Assembly: GCF_900156055.1 (NCBI RefSeq)
Contig: NZ_FTMQ01000001.1
Span: 1,116,001-1,180,000, forward strand
Source: Rhizobium sp. RU33A
Lineage (GTDB): Bacteria; Pseudomonadota; Alphaproteobacteria; Rhizobiales; Rhizobiaceae
DNA length: 64,000 nucleotides
Reading direction: 5' to 3'
A model generated the notes under the pieces. The model ran no database searches and was not told where the DNA came from. It saw nothing but the letters and a program-made list of their open reading frames with translations. Of the stretch, positions 43,064 through 54,138 are shown in pieces. A program made the position numbers and the translations under genes. Each line of letters starts with the position of its first letter. Position 1 is the first letter of the stretch.

Positions 43064-43441
43064 ATGGACATCGGCGCTGTAAGGACTTTGGCTGATGATG
43101 CGGAATATCGCCTCGCGCTTGCGGCGATCCGCCCCTACTTCGAGGCGGAACCTGCGGAAGGTACATCGGAGGCCGCACATTTCGATGCTCTCGCTCTTCT
43201 GATCGAGGAATACGAGGATCGGCACTATCCGCTGCCGAAGGCGGAGCCTGTTGAGGTGATCAAGGCTATCATGGCCGCGAAAAACTTATCGCGAGCCGAT
43301 CTTGTCGAAGTGTTGGGTTCGAAGTCTCGTGCGGCAGATCTGTTGAACGGTCGAAGGGAAATCAATCTGGATCAGATCAGGAAGATCAGTCGTGCCTGGG
43401 GTATCTCCGCTGGTGCGCTGATCGGCGATTTGGCGGCCTGA
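43064..43441 (+). CDS. higA: HigA-type antitoxin (125 aa)
   Basis: The N-terminal part (RPYFEAEPAEGTSEAAHFDALALLIEEYEDRHYPL) is the HigA dimer and toxin-binding region, and the C-terminal part (VIKAIMAAKNLSRADLVEVLGSKSRAADLLNGRREINLDQIRKIS) is the HTH. This fits the HigB-first operon. The stop codon overlaps the start of the Ivy-like gene by one base (TGATG), suggesting read-through translation of a third gene. Confidence 0.94.
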   Translation: MDIGAVRTLADDAEYRLALAAIRPYFEAEPAEGTSEAAHFDALALLIEEYEDRHYPLPKAEPVEVIKAIMAAKNLSRADLVEVLGSKSRAADLLNGRREINLDQIRKISRAWGISAGALIGDLAA

Positions 43442-43860
43442 TGAGCCGTATTATTTGGCTATTCGCCGTGCTCAGTCTAAGCGTCGCCCCCCTCCGCGCC
43501 CAGACCGCATCCCCCTCGCTCGCCGGCAACTACCTGCCGAGTGTGCTTGCAACCTCGCCGGCCCATCGCGACAGCCTGATGGAGATGCTCAAGGGCCAGC
43601 CGGGGCTGCCCTTCTGGGTGCGGGCCCTCGTTCGCCAGCCGCGTTACGTGGCGCTCGCCTCCGAGGAGGTCGCGGTCAAGGACAAGCGCATGCAGCTGTT
43701 CCGCGCCTGCGAGCCGCGGACCTGCGAATCGAGCTGGATCCGCGTGCTTTACTCCGAGGACGGCAAGCGGGCGCTGCTTTACGTCTCCGATGCCAAGCTC
43801 GGCATCAAGATCTTCGGCGATCCGACACCGGAAGAGCTGACCTTTCTGACGCGCTCCTGA
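43441..43860 (+). CDS. Ivy-like (inhibitor of lysozyme) secreted protein (139 aa)
   Basis: Signal peptide 1-20 (IIWLFAVLSLSVAPLRAQ), then a small periplasmic domain with the CEPRTC loop (residues about 91-96) followed by SSWIRVLYSEDGKRALLYVSDAKLGIKIFGDP. That is the Ivy layout: a protruding loop between two cysteines, which in Ivy blocks the active site of C-type lysozyme. The loop here is CEPRTC rather than the classical CKPHDC, so the target is not certain. It overlaps higA by one base, which is unusual for an Ivy gene. Confidence 0.75.
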   Translation: MSRIIWLFAVLSLSVAPLRAQTASPSLAGNYLPSVLATSPAHRDSLMEMLKGQPGLPFWVRALVRQPRYVALASEEVAVKDKRMQLFRACEPRTCESSWIRVLYSEDGKRALLYVSDAKLGIKIFGDPTPEELTFLTRS

Positions 43861-43861
43861 A

Positions 43862-45028
43862 TCAAGCCGGCACCTTCTTGCGCCTCGCCGGTCCGACCGG
43901 CAGCGCGCCGCTGGCGAGGATAGATCCGAGCACCAGTGGCAGGCAGACGAGATAGGCGTTGCGGATACCGAGGGCCTCGGCCACGAAGCCGAGCAGTGGC
44001 GGTCCGAGGAAGAACACGACAAAGGCCATCTGCGCGATTGCCGCGACATTGATCACGGCTGGGCGATCGGTGCGCTGGGCCGCGGCCGAGACCGCCATCG
44101 GATAGACCGCGCTGCAGCCGGCACCCATCAGAGCGAAGCCGAGAAGGGCAAGGGCCGGGGACGGCGCAATCCAGGCCATGGCGATGCCCAGTGCCGCGAC
44201 CGAAAGCAACACCCGCCCGACGAGGCGTGCCCCGTAGCGATCGACGACGGGATCGACGGTCAGGCGGGCCAGCGCCATGAAGAAGGCAAACAGCGTCAGT
44301 CCCGAACCCGAGATGAAGGGCGAGACGTCGAAGACCTCTTCCATATAGATCGTCGACCAGTCGATGCCGGCCCCTTCGATCAGGAAGGCCGAGGTGCCGA
44401 TGATGCAGAGCGGCAACAGCGCCAATGTCGGCAGGGCAAAATGCGGTGCCTTGTCCTCAGCGCCTGCGGCGGTGAGGACAGGTGCATTCTTCATGCCGGC
44501 GATTGTAACAGCACCGATGACGAACATCAGCCCCAGCAGCAAATGCATATGCACCTGCATCGTCACCCCCGCCTGCCGGACCAGCGAGGCTGTGATCGCC
44601 GTGACGAAGAAGCCGAGGCTCCAGCAGCCATGCGCGCGGTTCATGATGCCGAATCCGGCCTGCGCCTCGATCCGTCCGATCTCGACATTGAGGCAGATCT
44701 CCAAGGCGCCGGCGAGAAGTCCGACGGCAAAGAGCGTGGCAAAGACAAAGGGGGCGGACGGCAGGAGCGGGATGAGCGACAGCAGCGCCATCACCCCGAG
44801 CAGGGAGATCGCGAGCGTCGTGCGCGAACCGAGCCTAACGATCAGCGGGGAGGAGAGGGTGAGCGAAATCAAGGACCCGATCGCCATGCCGATCAGCGTC
44901 AGCCCAAGTTCGGCCTTGTTGACCCCAAGCTGCAGCTGGAGATCCGGCAGTCGGGAAAACAGCGATCCCGTGCACATGGCAAACAGAAAAAAGGCGATAT
45001 AGACGCCGTACTGCGGCTGGAAATGCAT
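43862..45028 (-). CDS. MFS transporter (388 aa)
   Basis: Twelve hydrophobic segments and MFS signatures: IAFFLFAMCTGSLFSRLPDLQLQLGVNKAELGLTLIGMAIGSL at the start and GFGIMNRAHGCWSLGFFVTA in the first half. It resembles the FucP/YbjJ-like group whose members carry sugars or small organic compounds. The start 45028 is preferred because a palindrome (45049-45062) lies just upstream; 45061 is also possible. It converges on the Ivy-like gene (1 bp). Confidence 0.88.
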   Translation of the reverse strand: MHFQPQYGVYIAFFLFAMCTGSLFSRLPDLQLQLGVNKAELGLTLIGMAIGSLISLTLSSPLIVRLGSRTTLAISLLGVMALLSLIPLLPSAPFVFATLFAVGLLAGALEICLNVEIGRIEAQAGFGIMNRAHGCWSLGFFVTAITASLVRQAGVTMQVHMHLLLGLMFVIGAVTIAGMKNAPVLTAAGAEDKAPHFALPTLALLPLCIIGTSAFLIEGAGIDWSTIYMEEVFDVSPFISGSGLTLFAFFMALARLTVDPVVDRYGARLVGRVLLSVAALGIAMAWIAPSPALALLGFALMGAGCSAVYPMAVSAAAQRTDRPAVINVAAIAQMAFVVFFLGPPLLGFVAEALGIRNAYLVCLPLVLGSILASGALPVGPARRKKVPA

Positions 45029-45048
45029 CTGGGAGACTCGATTTGTCT

Positions 45049-45062
45049 GATGACCAGTCATC
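45049..45062. promoter_or_regulatory. Palindrome upstream of MFS gene
   Basis: GATGAC-CA-GTCATC with six-base perfect arms, 20 bp upstream of the chosen start. A GntR-like operator is possible; no regulator is adjacent. Confidence 0.35.
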
Positions 45063-45189
45063 TGCGTGCCAGCACTGGACGCCGAAGTCCAGCCGTCCCG
45101 GAAGCCGATCGGTTCGCCCCCGGAAATGGCTCTGTCTCGACGGGGCCGTGCATGGTCACTGGCTGGCACTGCCGGGCCCACACCCGCCG

Positions 45190-45311
45190 TCATCTTCGGG
45201 CTTGTCCCGAGAATCTGCCACGGGTGATCAAGAAGGGGAGACCTCAGGGAAGGCCCTAAATGTCGAGTACATAGCAGCGACAGCAGATCCTCGGGACAAG
45301 CCCGAGGATGA
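45190..45311. repeat. Long imperfect inverted repeat (29-bp arms)
   Basis: Arms 45190-45218 and 45283-45311 match at 27 of 29 positions when one is reversed; the core is CGGGCTTGTCCCGAG. It is a rhizobial type of intergenic palindromic element. Confidence 0.8.
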
Positions 45312-45330
45312 CGATCCCTCGAAAACAAAA

Positions 45331-45354
45331 ATGCCGGAAGCAAGCCTCCGGCAT
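45331..45354 (-). terminator. Terminator downstream of FabMG-like gene
   Basis: ATGCCGGA (45331-45338) and TCCGGCAT (45347-45354) form the stem; on the minus strand it is followed by TTTTTGTTTT. Confidence 0.85.
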
Positions 45355-45396
45355 CTCTCTATTGGCTACTGCCTATTCGCTATTCGCTTCGCGCGC

Positions 45397-46716
45397 TCAG
45401 CCGGCCTTGTTGATCTGCCGTGCTACCATGTCGTGGTTCAGCCAGAGCACCGGCGCAGACGGGTTCGCCATTTCGCCATAGATTAGCGCGCCGGTTGCTT
45501 CGACCACGAGCACGCTCAGATAGTCCGAGATCAGCGCCTTGCCGTCCTTGTGCATCTGCGCAATCTCCTGCGAGGTGCCGATGGTGATGTCCGACTGGCC
45601 CTGGCTGTTGGGCATCGGCCATTTGTTGAAGTCGTAGAACGGGATCATCACGTCGCTCGCCTGGAAGTCGGCGATCTTCTGCAGAACGTCATCGACCGTC
45701 GCACCCTCGACGAGCAGGTTCTCGCAATCAGCCCAGATCTTCTGCGCCCGTGCGCCACCGTTCTCCTTCTTCAAGGCCTTGAGCAGCGGCAGAAGCGGCA
45801 GCTCGATACCGGCGAAGACGTCGGACGAGTTGGTGCGGATCTCGGGGCAGTTGAAGACAGTGGCCTTGATGCCGCAAGCATAAGCCTCTTCGGCGATCGC
45901 CTCGAGCTTCATCTTGGCATAGCCCTGGGTGTAGTTCGTATAGGTCTGCCAGCGGTATTCGTCGCCGATCAGGATGCCCGTGCCGTGATAGCCGTAGGCC
46001 GAATACCGCACCTGGCCGCCGCTCTTTTCGATGCGGTTACGGATGGCAGCACTGCCCTCGATCAGGTGACGGAAGGTGTTGGCGGAGACTTCGTCGAAGT
46101 TCTGCAGGATCAGCTTGCCGAGATCGCTGTCGAGCAGCACCTGCGAGGACATGTGGCGCGCGCCACGGCCCTTGTAGATGCGGTTGGCAAGAACGAGGAA
46201 GACCTTGGCCTTCGGAATACCGCCGGCCATGGTATGCGCGAAATGCACGTTCTTGCCGTCGGCGATCATGCCTTCCAGCTCGCCCATGATCTTGGCAACG
46301 GCATCCTGGAAACGCGACACGCCAACCTGGCGGCACTTTTCGATATGCGCCCAGTCGAGCTTTTCCGTTTCCCAGTTTTCCAGCGTCAGCGAAGCAAGCA
46401 GGTCCGTCGGCGTCTTCTCGCCTTCGGGCGCATCGAGATCGAAGCCGGCCATGGCGGGAATGTTGATGATCCGGCCGCCGAGATTGGCTTCCGCCTGAGC
46501 AAGCTCTTCGTCGGTCAGCGGACGCAGTCTGTTGTTCTCGTCACGGCGACCAACGGTGATCCCGATGATTTCCATGCCGGCCTTCTTGGCCTGGTCGAGC
46601 AGGCCAGTGACATAGCCACGACCGAACAATTCGCCGAAGAGAACGAAGACGTCGCCCTTCTGGTAAAGGTTGTTCTGCGGGATCTCAGTCAGTGAAACCG
46701 GGCTGGTCAGGGTCAT
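45397..46716 (-). CDS. FabMG-like family protein, possible enoyl-ACP reductase (439 aa)
   Basis: The protein has an N-terminal GELFGRGYVTGLLDQAKKAGMEIIGITVGRRDENN stretch with a nucleotide-binding character and a long, well conserved body (GYHGTGILIGDEYRWQTYTNYTQGYAKMKLEAIAEEAYACG). I associate it with the family annotated as FabMG-like enoyl-ACP reductases, named after a triclosan-resistant enzyme; I am not sure of this. GYAKMKLEAIAEEA could hold the Tyr-Lys of an SDR-type active site. If correct, it would catalyse the last step of fatty-acid elongation. The gene stands alone, followed by a strong terminator. Confidence 0.6.
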   Translation of the reverse strand: MTLTSPVSLTEIPQNNLYQKGDVFVLFGELFGRGYVTGLLDQAKKAGMEIIGITVGRRDENNRLRPLTDEELAQAEANLGGRIINIPAMAGFDLDAPEGEKTPTDLLASLTLENWETEKLDWAHIEKCRQVGVSRFQDAVAKIMGELEGMIADGKNVHFAHTMAGGIPKAKVFLVLANRIYKGRGARHMSSQVLLDSDLGKLILQNFDEVSANTFRHLIEGSAAIRNRIEKSGGQVRYSAYGYHGTGILIGDEYRWQTYTNYTQGYAKMKLEAIAEEAYACGIKATVFNCPEIRTNSSDVFAGIELPLLPLLKALKKENGGARAQKIWADCENLLVEGATVDDVLQKIADFQASDVMIPFYDFNKWPMPNSQGQSDITIGTSQEIAQMHKDGKALISDYLSVLVVEATGALIYGEMANPSAPVLWLNHDMVARQINKAG

Positions 46717-46833
46717 TTTTGATTCCGGATTACAATTTACTAGAATGCCACCTAGCAAACGCTGGCCCGGAGCGCATCACCCTCAATTGATTTGTCTGGT
46801 CATTTTGCGTGACCGTTTATTGCATTGCGTGAT

Positions 46834-46856
46834 GACCCTGTAACATCAGCAGGGTC
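46834..46856. other. Hairpin downstream of VOC gene
   Basis: GACCCTG and CAGGGTC arms with a nine-base loop, just after the stop of the VOC-family gene on the minus strand. No T-run follows; a weak terminator at best. Confidence 0.4.
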
Positions 46857-46864
46857 CTGGCGCG

Positions 46865-47866
46865 TCAAACTAGCAGCAGCCGAACCCTCGTGCCCCAGGG
46901 ATCCAGTGCCTCGAACCCGCCTTCGATGGCGCTGACAGCAAAGCCCTTCGCCTGAAGATCTGCGCGGCGCCCTTCAAGGATCGACTGGTCGGTCGTGTGT
47001 AGCGAGAACCAGTCGAGCCCGGTCATCTGGTCCTGGCGCGGGCCGGCATCCCGGCTTTCCCAGACATTGGCGCCGATATGGTGGTGATAGCGGCCGGACG
47101 ACAGAAAGGTCGCGCCACGCTGATCGCTGCCGGCCACCACGTCGAGGCCAAGCGCATCGGCATAAAAGGCGCGCGCCGTTTCCAGCCCACCGACCCTCAG
47201 ATGGATATGACCGATCCGCAGCGAAGCGGGCGCGGTCGTATATTCGTCGCGGTCGGTGCGCGTCTTCGTCTTGAGGAAGATGTCGTCGATATCAAGTTCC
47301 TTGCTTCCCATGGTGACCGTGTTGCCCGCCCAAAGCCAGGTTTCCTGCGGCCGGTCGCTATAGACCTCGACGCCATTGCCCTCGGGATCCGTCAGATAGA
47401 CCGCCTCCGACACCGAGTGGTCGGCAAAGCCGGTCAGCGGAATTTGGCTGCGGGCTACATGCACCAGCCAGCGGGCGAGATCGGCACGGTCCGGCATCAG
47501 GAAGGCGGTGTGATAAAGGCCCGCCTGACCCGGCGTCTCGGGCGTCGCATCCGGCCGGGCCAGGATATGCAGGAGTGGCGTCCCGCCGGCCCCGAGCGTC
47601 ACGGCATCGGGCGCATCCGTCAGCACGTCGAGTCCCAGCATGCTGGTATAATAGGCCTTGAGCCGCGCGACATCCTTTGCCCGCAGGCAAACCTCGCCGA
47701 CATGCACGGGCCGCGTCAGAGCGAAAGGCAGCTGCGGCGTCTGTGCGGCCGGAAGCGCGGTCTGGCTCTCGATCCCCTCGGCCTTCAGCGCGCCGGTCAG
47801 CGCCCCAGTCAGTGTTGCCGTCCCGGCCAGCCGCAAAAGCTGGCGCCGCGTCCAGTGAACAGTCAT
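46865..47866 (-). CDS. Exported VOC-family protein (glyoxalase/dioxygenase fold) (333 aa)
   Basis: A twin-arginine signal (TRRQLLRLAGTATLTGALTGALKAEG) is followed by two VOC modules (about 50-170 and 205-330). HVGEVCLRAKDVARLKAYYTSMLGLDVL and IGHIHLRVGGLETARAFYADALGLDVV open each module, and the metal His/Glu pattern is HVG...YHH...ALDPWGTRVRL. It resembles CatE-like (catechol dioxygenase-type) proteins, but a TAT-exported form is unusual. The substrate is unknown. It stands alone, with a hairpin 9 bp after its end. Confidence 0.85.
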   Translation of the reverse strand: MTVHWTRRQLLRLAGTATLTGALTGALKAEGIESQTALPAAQTPQLPFALTRPVHVGEVCLRAKDVARLKAYYTSMLGLDVLTDAPDAVTLGAGGTPLLHILARPDATPETPGQAGLYHTAFLMPDRADLARWLVHVARSQIPLTGFADHSVSEAVYLTDPEGNGVEVYSDRPQETWLWAGNTVTMGSKELDIDDIFLKTKTRTDRDEYTTAPASLRIGHIHLRVGGLETARAFYADALGLDVVAGSDQRGATFLSSGRYHHHIGANVWESRDAGPRQDQMTGLDWFSLHTTDQSILEGRRADLQAKGFAVSAIEGGFEALDPWGTRVRLLLV

Positions 47867-48089
47867 TGCAATCCCCTAATATCCCCGTACTTGTAGGTCT
47901 TGCTTACAATGTCGCTTCGAAATCCGTCTTTCACGTCTCTCCACGCAATTTCACATCCACGTGAGCCTCCGAGGCGAGATCTGCCGCAATTATGATGCAT
48001 TGCAGCATAAACTTGGCTGTTGAACATTTCCAATCCGTCACATTTGCTGTAAACGATGGAAAAACAAGCCTGTTCGGGTGGAGAAGGCA

Positions 48090-50756
<2,667 letters not shown>

Positions 50757-50896
50757 GGGACGGGAGAATTGTCGTTGGCTAAGGCGCAGGCAAACCCAGC
50801 ACTGTTTGCCGCCCAAACACCTCCATATGCGCCACCGCCATGCGCCCGAATTGGATCACTTGCCAGTCAATGCTGGTGGACGAGCACCTCAGGGCT

Positions 50897-51811
50897 TTAG
50901 CCAGTGCCGATCTGTCCCGCCCTCGCAAACCGTCCCGGCGGCACTCCGGCATGTCGGCTGAAGGCCGTGCTGAAGGTGCTGGCCGAGCCGTAGCCAACCT
51001 TTTCTGCGACCGCATCCAGGCTGAGGTTTTGGCGTTGAAGCAGGTCTTTCGCCAGCGTCATCCGCCATGTTGTCAGGTACTCCATCGGACGCATGCCAAC
51101 CGTCTGGAGAAAACGATCGAAGAAGGCCGAGCGCGACATTGCCGCGTGGTGGGCAAGCGCCTCCACGGTCCAAGACTGGGCGACCTCCGCATGCATGGCC
51201 TTGAGCGCAAGCGCAATGCGCGGCTCGGCCAGGCCGCGCAATAGGCCGGGTGGTGCCTGGTCGGCCGGTGCGCTGCGCAGCGCCTCGATCAAGAGGATCT
51301 CGACATAGCGTTCGAGGATTAGCGCGCGTCCGACATCCGCGCGCCCGGCTTCGTCGCCAAGCAGATACACGAGCTGTGTCAGTCGGGTCGCGCCTCGCAC
51401 ATGGATCATGCTGGGCAAGAGCGAGACGAACAGCGCGGCATCGGGCGCCTCGAAGGAGAAATAGCCGCCGAACTGCCGCATATCAGGTTCGCCCTCCTGC
51501 CGCCCATGGCGCGTCTCGCCGTCCGCCTCTGTGGCCATCGCCTTCGGGTCGATGGAGACAGGTGGCGCTTGGTCGGTGCTGCCCATGGTGAAGGCCGGCG
51601 TTGCGGGTAGCAGAACGAAATCTCCCTCTTCGAGAATGACAGGCTCTTCTCCATCGACCGCGAGACGGCAGCGCCCCTTCGTCACCGCACAGAAACCCGG
51701 CTGGCCGAAAGGGGCGTAACGTACTGCCCAGCGACCGGCCCCGCTGATGCCCTTGGAAAAGATGGCGCGCGGTTTCAGCAGCGCGATGATATCGGACAGC
51801 GGGTCGCGCAT
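50897..51811 (-). CDS. AraC-family regulator with N-terminal cupin (304 aa)
   Basis: The C-terminal 100 residues contain the two HTH of AraC (VEALAHHAAMSRSAFFDRFLQTVGMRPMEYLTTWRMTLAKDLLQRQNLSLDAVAEKVGYGSASTFSTAFSRHAGVPPGRFAR). The N-terminal half is a cupin sensor (VRYAPFGQPGFCAVTKGRCRLAVDGEEPVILEEGDFVLLPATPAF). It is divergent from the SDR gene across 115 bp, and an 11-bp inverted repeat, split by 28 bp, spans its start and the upstream region. It probably activates or represses the SDR gene. Confidence 0.93.
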   Translation of the reverse strand: MRDPLSDIIALLKPRAIFSKGISGAGRWAVRYAPFGQPGFCAVTKGRCRLAVDGEEPVILEEGDFVLLPATPAFTMGSTDQAPPVSIDPKAMATEADGETRHGRQEGEPDMRQFGGYFSFEAPDAALFVSLLPSMIHVRGATRLTQLVYLLGDEAGRADVGRALILERYVEILLIEALRSAPADQAPPGLLRGLAEPRIALALKAMHAEVAQSWTVEALAHHAAMSRSAFFDRFLQTVGMRPMEYLTTWRMTLAKDLLQRQNLSLDAVAEKVGYGSASTFSTAFSRHAGVPPGRFARAGQIGTG

Positions 51812-51860
51812 CTGGACTATCTCGAATGAAAATAAGACTTATGATTGATGATAGTCCAGA
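51811..51860. promoter_or_regulatory. Split inverted repeat between AraC and SDR genes
   Basis: TCTGGACTATC (51811-51821) and GATAGTCCAGA (51850-51860): perfect 11-bp arms 28 bases apart in the divergent promoter region. The left arm touches the AraC start codon. Confidence 0.6.
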
Positions 51861-51926
51861 CTAGCGCGGGTAAACCCGGGAGGTCAACAGCAACCCCTTC
51901 CATACAAAGACCTCCAGGAGTTTCCC

Positions 51927-52670
51927 ATGCCGACCATCCTCATCACCGGCTGCTCGTCGGGCTACGGCGAACACATCGCCCAACATTTCCTCGACCGCGA
52001 TTGGACCGTGATCGCCACCATGCGCACGCCCCGGACCGATCTGTTCACCCCGTCCGACCGCCTGCGCATCTTGCCCCTCGACGTGACCAGGACCGACAGC
52101 ATTCGCGCTGCCTTCGAGGCGGCGGGCCCGATCGACGCGCTGGTCAACAATGCCGGGATCGGCGTAGTTGGCGCCTTCGAGGCAACACCGATGGAGCATA
52201 TCCGCAAGGTCTTCGAGACCAACACCTTCGGCACGATGGCCATGACCCAGGCCGCTATCCCAGGCATGCGCGAACGGGGCACTGGTGTCATCGTCAATGT
52301 CACCTCTAGCGTCACGCTCGCCCCGATGCCGCTCGCCGCAGCCTACACGGCGAGCAAGCAGGCGATCCAGGGTTTCACCGAGTCGCTTGCCCATGAACTC
52401 AGTGTCTTCGGCATCCGCGCCAAACTGGTCGAGCCGGGTTATGCCCCGACGACCCGCTTTGCCGCCAATACCGATATCGACGTTATGGATCTTCTCCCCG
52501 GCCCCTATCTCGATTTTGCCCGACCGATCTTCGAAGCCTTCGCCTCTCCCACGCTCGTCACCCGCGAAAGCGAAGTCGCTGAAGCCGTTTGGCAGGCGGT
52601 AACGGACGGCACAGACCAGCCGCGCTATCCAGCGGGTGCAGACGCGGTGGCGCTGGCCGCGGCGGCATGA
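51927..52670 (+). CDS. SDR-family oxidoreductase (247 aa)
   Basis: A classical short-chain dehydrogenase/reductase: nucleotide motif TGCSSGYGEHIA at the N terminus, NNAG, Ser in VNVTSSV and catalytic Tyr/Lys in YTASKQA. The C-terminal part is typical of the shorter SDRs that act on carbonyl compounds. ATG 51927 has AGGAG eight bases upstream. Divergent AraC regulator next to it. The substrate cannot be deduced. Confidence 0.92.
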   Translation: MPTILITGCSSGYGEHIAQHFLDRDWTVIATMRTPRTDLFTPSDRLRILPLDVTRTDSIRAAFEAAGPIDALVNNAGIGVVGAFEATPMEHIRKVFETNTFGTMAMTQAAIPGMRERGTGVIVNVTSSVTLAPMPLAAAYTASKQAIQGFTESLAHELSVFGIRAKLVEPGYAPTTRFAANTDIDVMDLLPGPYLDFARPIFEAFASPTLVTRESEVAEAVWQAVTDGTDQPRYPAGADAVALAAAA

Positions 52671-52694
52671 TTGGACAGGGTAAAGCGCAAGGCC

Positions 52695-52720
52695 GAGCCT
52701 GTGGCAGTTGCCGCAGGCTC
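52695..52720. other. Long hairpin after SDR gene
   Basis: GAGCCTG-T-GGCA-GT-TGCC-G-CAGGCTC: 26 bases forming an almost continuous stem, 25 bp downstream of the SDR stop. It lacks a T-run, so termination is uncertain. Confidence 0.5.
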
Positions 52721-52779
52721 TGGTCCCGGGTTAAATCGGGTTACGCCGCATCCTGCGTCGCATTCATCGGAGCCCACCC

Positions 52780-53076
52780 ATGCCCGGCTATTCCGCCCGT
52801 CCGCCTGCCATCCCGACTGTTGTGCTCGATGACGCCGTCACCCGCATCACCCGCTGGGATTTCGAGCCCGGGGCTGCGACCGGCCATCACACCCATGGCC
52901 TCGGCTATGTCGTCGTGCCGCTCACCGATTGCCATTTCCTCATCGAGGATGCCGAAGGCGAGCGCCGGGTCACGTCGAAGGCCGGCGAAGCCTATCGGCG
53001 GGATGCCGGCGTCGAGCACAATGTCATCAACGGTGGCGATCAGCCGATGAGCTTCATCGAGATCGAGTATAAATGA
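52780..53076 (+). CDS. Cupin-domain protein (98 aa)
   Basis: A single small cupin: RITRWDFEPGAATGHHTHGLGYVVVPLTDCHFLIEDAEGERRVTSKAGEAYRRDAGVEHNVINGGDQPMSFIEIE contains the two cupin metal motifs, G-HHTH-G...-E and the later GVEHNV. Its ATG follows a CACCC sequence; no strong ribosome site. It overlaps the MBL hydrolase gene by 4 bp (ATGA) and is probably cotranscribed with it. Role unknown. Confidence 0.9.
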   Translation: MPGYSARPPAIPTVVLDDAVTRITRWDFEPGAATGHHTHGLGYVVVPLTDCHFLIEDAEGERRVTSKAGEAYRRDAGVEHNVINGGDQPMSFIEIEYK

Positions 53077-54011
53077 GCAGGACGGAAGAGCTGACAGGCG
53101 ATCAGGTGGTGCCCCACTTCGTTACCGCCTTCGTGCCGCAGCATGGCGTGGCGGTGCCCGTGGCAGACAGCGTCCAGCGGCTGACGGCGCCCAATCCGAG
53201 CCCTTTCACATTCCACGGCACAAACACCTACATCGTCGGTCAGAAATCCGTCTGCGTCATCGATCCCGGTCCGGACAGTGACGCGCATTTCGACGCCCTG
53301 ATGGCGGCATTGCAGGGCAGGGAGGTCACCCATATCGCCGTCAGCCACACGCATCGCGACCATTCCCCGCTCGCCCGCCGCCTGAAGGAGAGAACCGGTG
53401 CCGTGATCGTTGCCGAAGGCCCGCACAGGCCGTCTCGCCCGCTCTTCGAGGGCGAGGTGAACCCCTTTGCCGAAAGCTCGGATACGGATTTCGTGCCCGA
53501 CATTGCCCTTGCCGACGGCGAGACCGTCGAGGGCAACGGCTGGCGGCTGACGGCTGTCCACACGCCGGGCCACACCGCCAACCACGCAGCCTTTGCGCTT
53601 GATAACACCGGCATCCTGTTTTCCGCCGATCACGTCATGGCCTGGGCCACCTCGATCGTCGCACCCCCGGATGGCGCCATGGCCGGCTACATGGCCTCGC
53701 TCGATCGCTTGCTGACACGCGACGACCGGCTCTATCTGCCCGGCCATGGCGGTCCGGTCAGCGAGCCCCGCGCTTTCGTCCGGGCACTGCGCACCCACCG
53801 TCTGATGCGCGAGCGCGCAGTGCTGGAGCGTATTCGCCAAGGCGATCGCCGGATATCAGACATGGTCAAGGTCATCTACGCCACCACCGATCCCCGCCTG
53901 CATGGGGCAGCCGCCCTTTCAGTGCTCGCCCATCTCGAGGACCTGGTGGAGAAGGGCCTGATCGCAACGGACGGTCCGCCGAAGCTGTCGGGAGAGTATC
54001 GGCCGGGCTGA
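53073..54011 (+). CDS. MBL-fold metallo-hydrolase (312 aa)
   Basis: The metallo-beta-lactamase motif HTHRDHS (residues about 92-98) is intact, with later His in HTPGHTANH and Asp/His in SADHVMAW. The TNTYIVGQKSVCVIDPGPDSDAHFDAL strand-turn region and the C-terminal winged helix part (ISDMVKVIYATTDPRLHGAAALSVLAHLEDLVEKGLI) resemble the LACTB2/RNase-like group. It may hydrolyse thioesters or nucleic acid; the substrate is open. Coupled to the cupin gene. Confidence 0.92.
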   Translation: MSRTEELTGDQVVPHFVTAFVPQHGVAVPVADSVQRLTAPNPSPFTFHGTNTYIVGQKSVCVIDPGPDSDAHFDALMAALQGREVTHIAVSHTHRDHSPLARRLKERTGAVIVAEGPHRPSRPLFEGEVNPFAESSDTDFVPDIALADGETVEGNGWRLTAVHTPGHTANHAAFALDNTGILFSADHVMAWATSIVAPPDGAMAGYMASLDRLLTRDDRLYLPGHGGPVSEPRAFVRALRTHRLMRERAVLERIRQGDRRISDMVKVIYATTDPRLHGAAALSVLAHLEDLVEKGLIATDGPPKLSGEYRPG

Positions 54012-54032
54012 GGCCCCCGCGCTTTGCGGCTT

Positions 54033-54116
54033 GCCCCCTCTGTCGGCTGCGCCGACATCTCCCCACCTGTGGGGGAGATGGCCGCCCTTCGACAAGCTCA
54101 GGAGGCCAGAGGGGGC
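54033..54116. repeat. Palindromic intergenic mosaic element
   Basis: Outer arms GCCCCCTCTG and CAGAGGGGGC (54033-54042, 54107-54116) enclose two inner hairpins (CGGCTGCGCCG and ATCTCCCC...GGGGAGAT). A complete 84-bp palindromic unit between convergent genes. Confidence 0.8.
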
Positions 54117-54138
54117 ACCAAGCGGCACAAGGCCAGCC

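Larger units (their letters stand above)
45029..45396. other. 368-bp intergenic region with palindrome, inverted repeat and terminator
   Basis: No gene is seen. It holds a GATGAC-CA-GTCATC palindrome at 45049-45062, a long inverted repeat at 45190-45311 and a terminator at 45331-45354. Confidence 0.6.
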
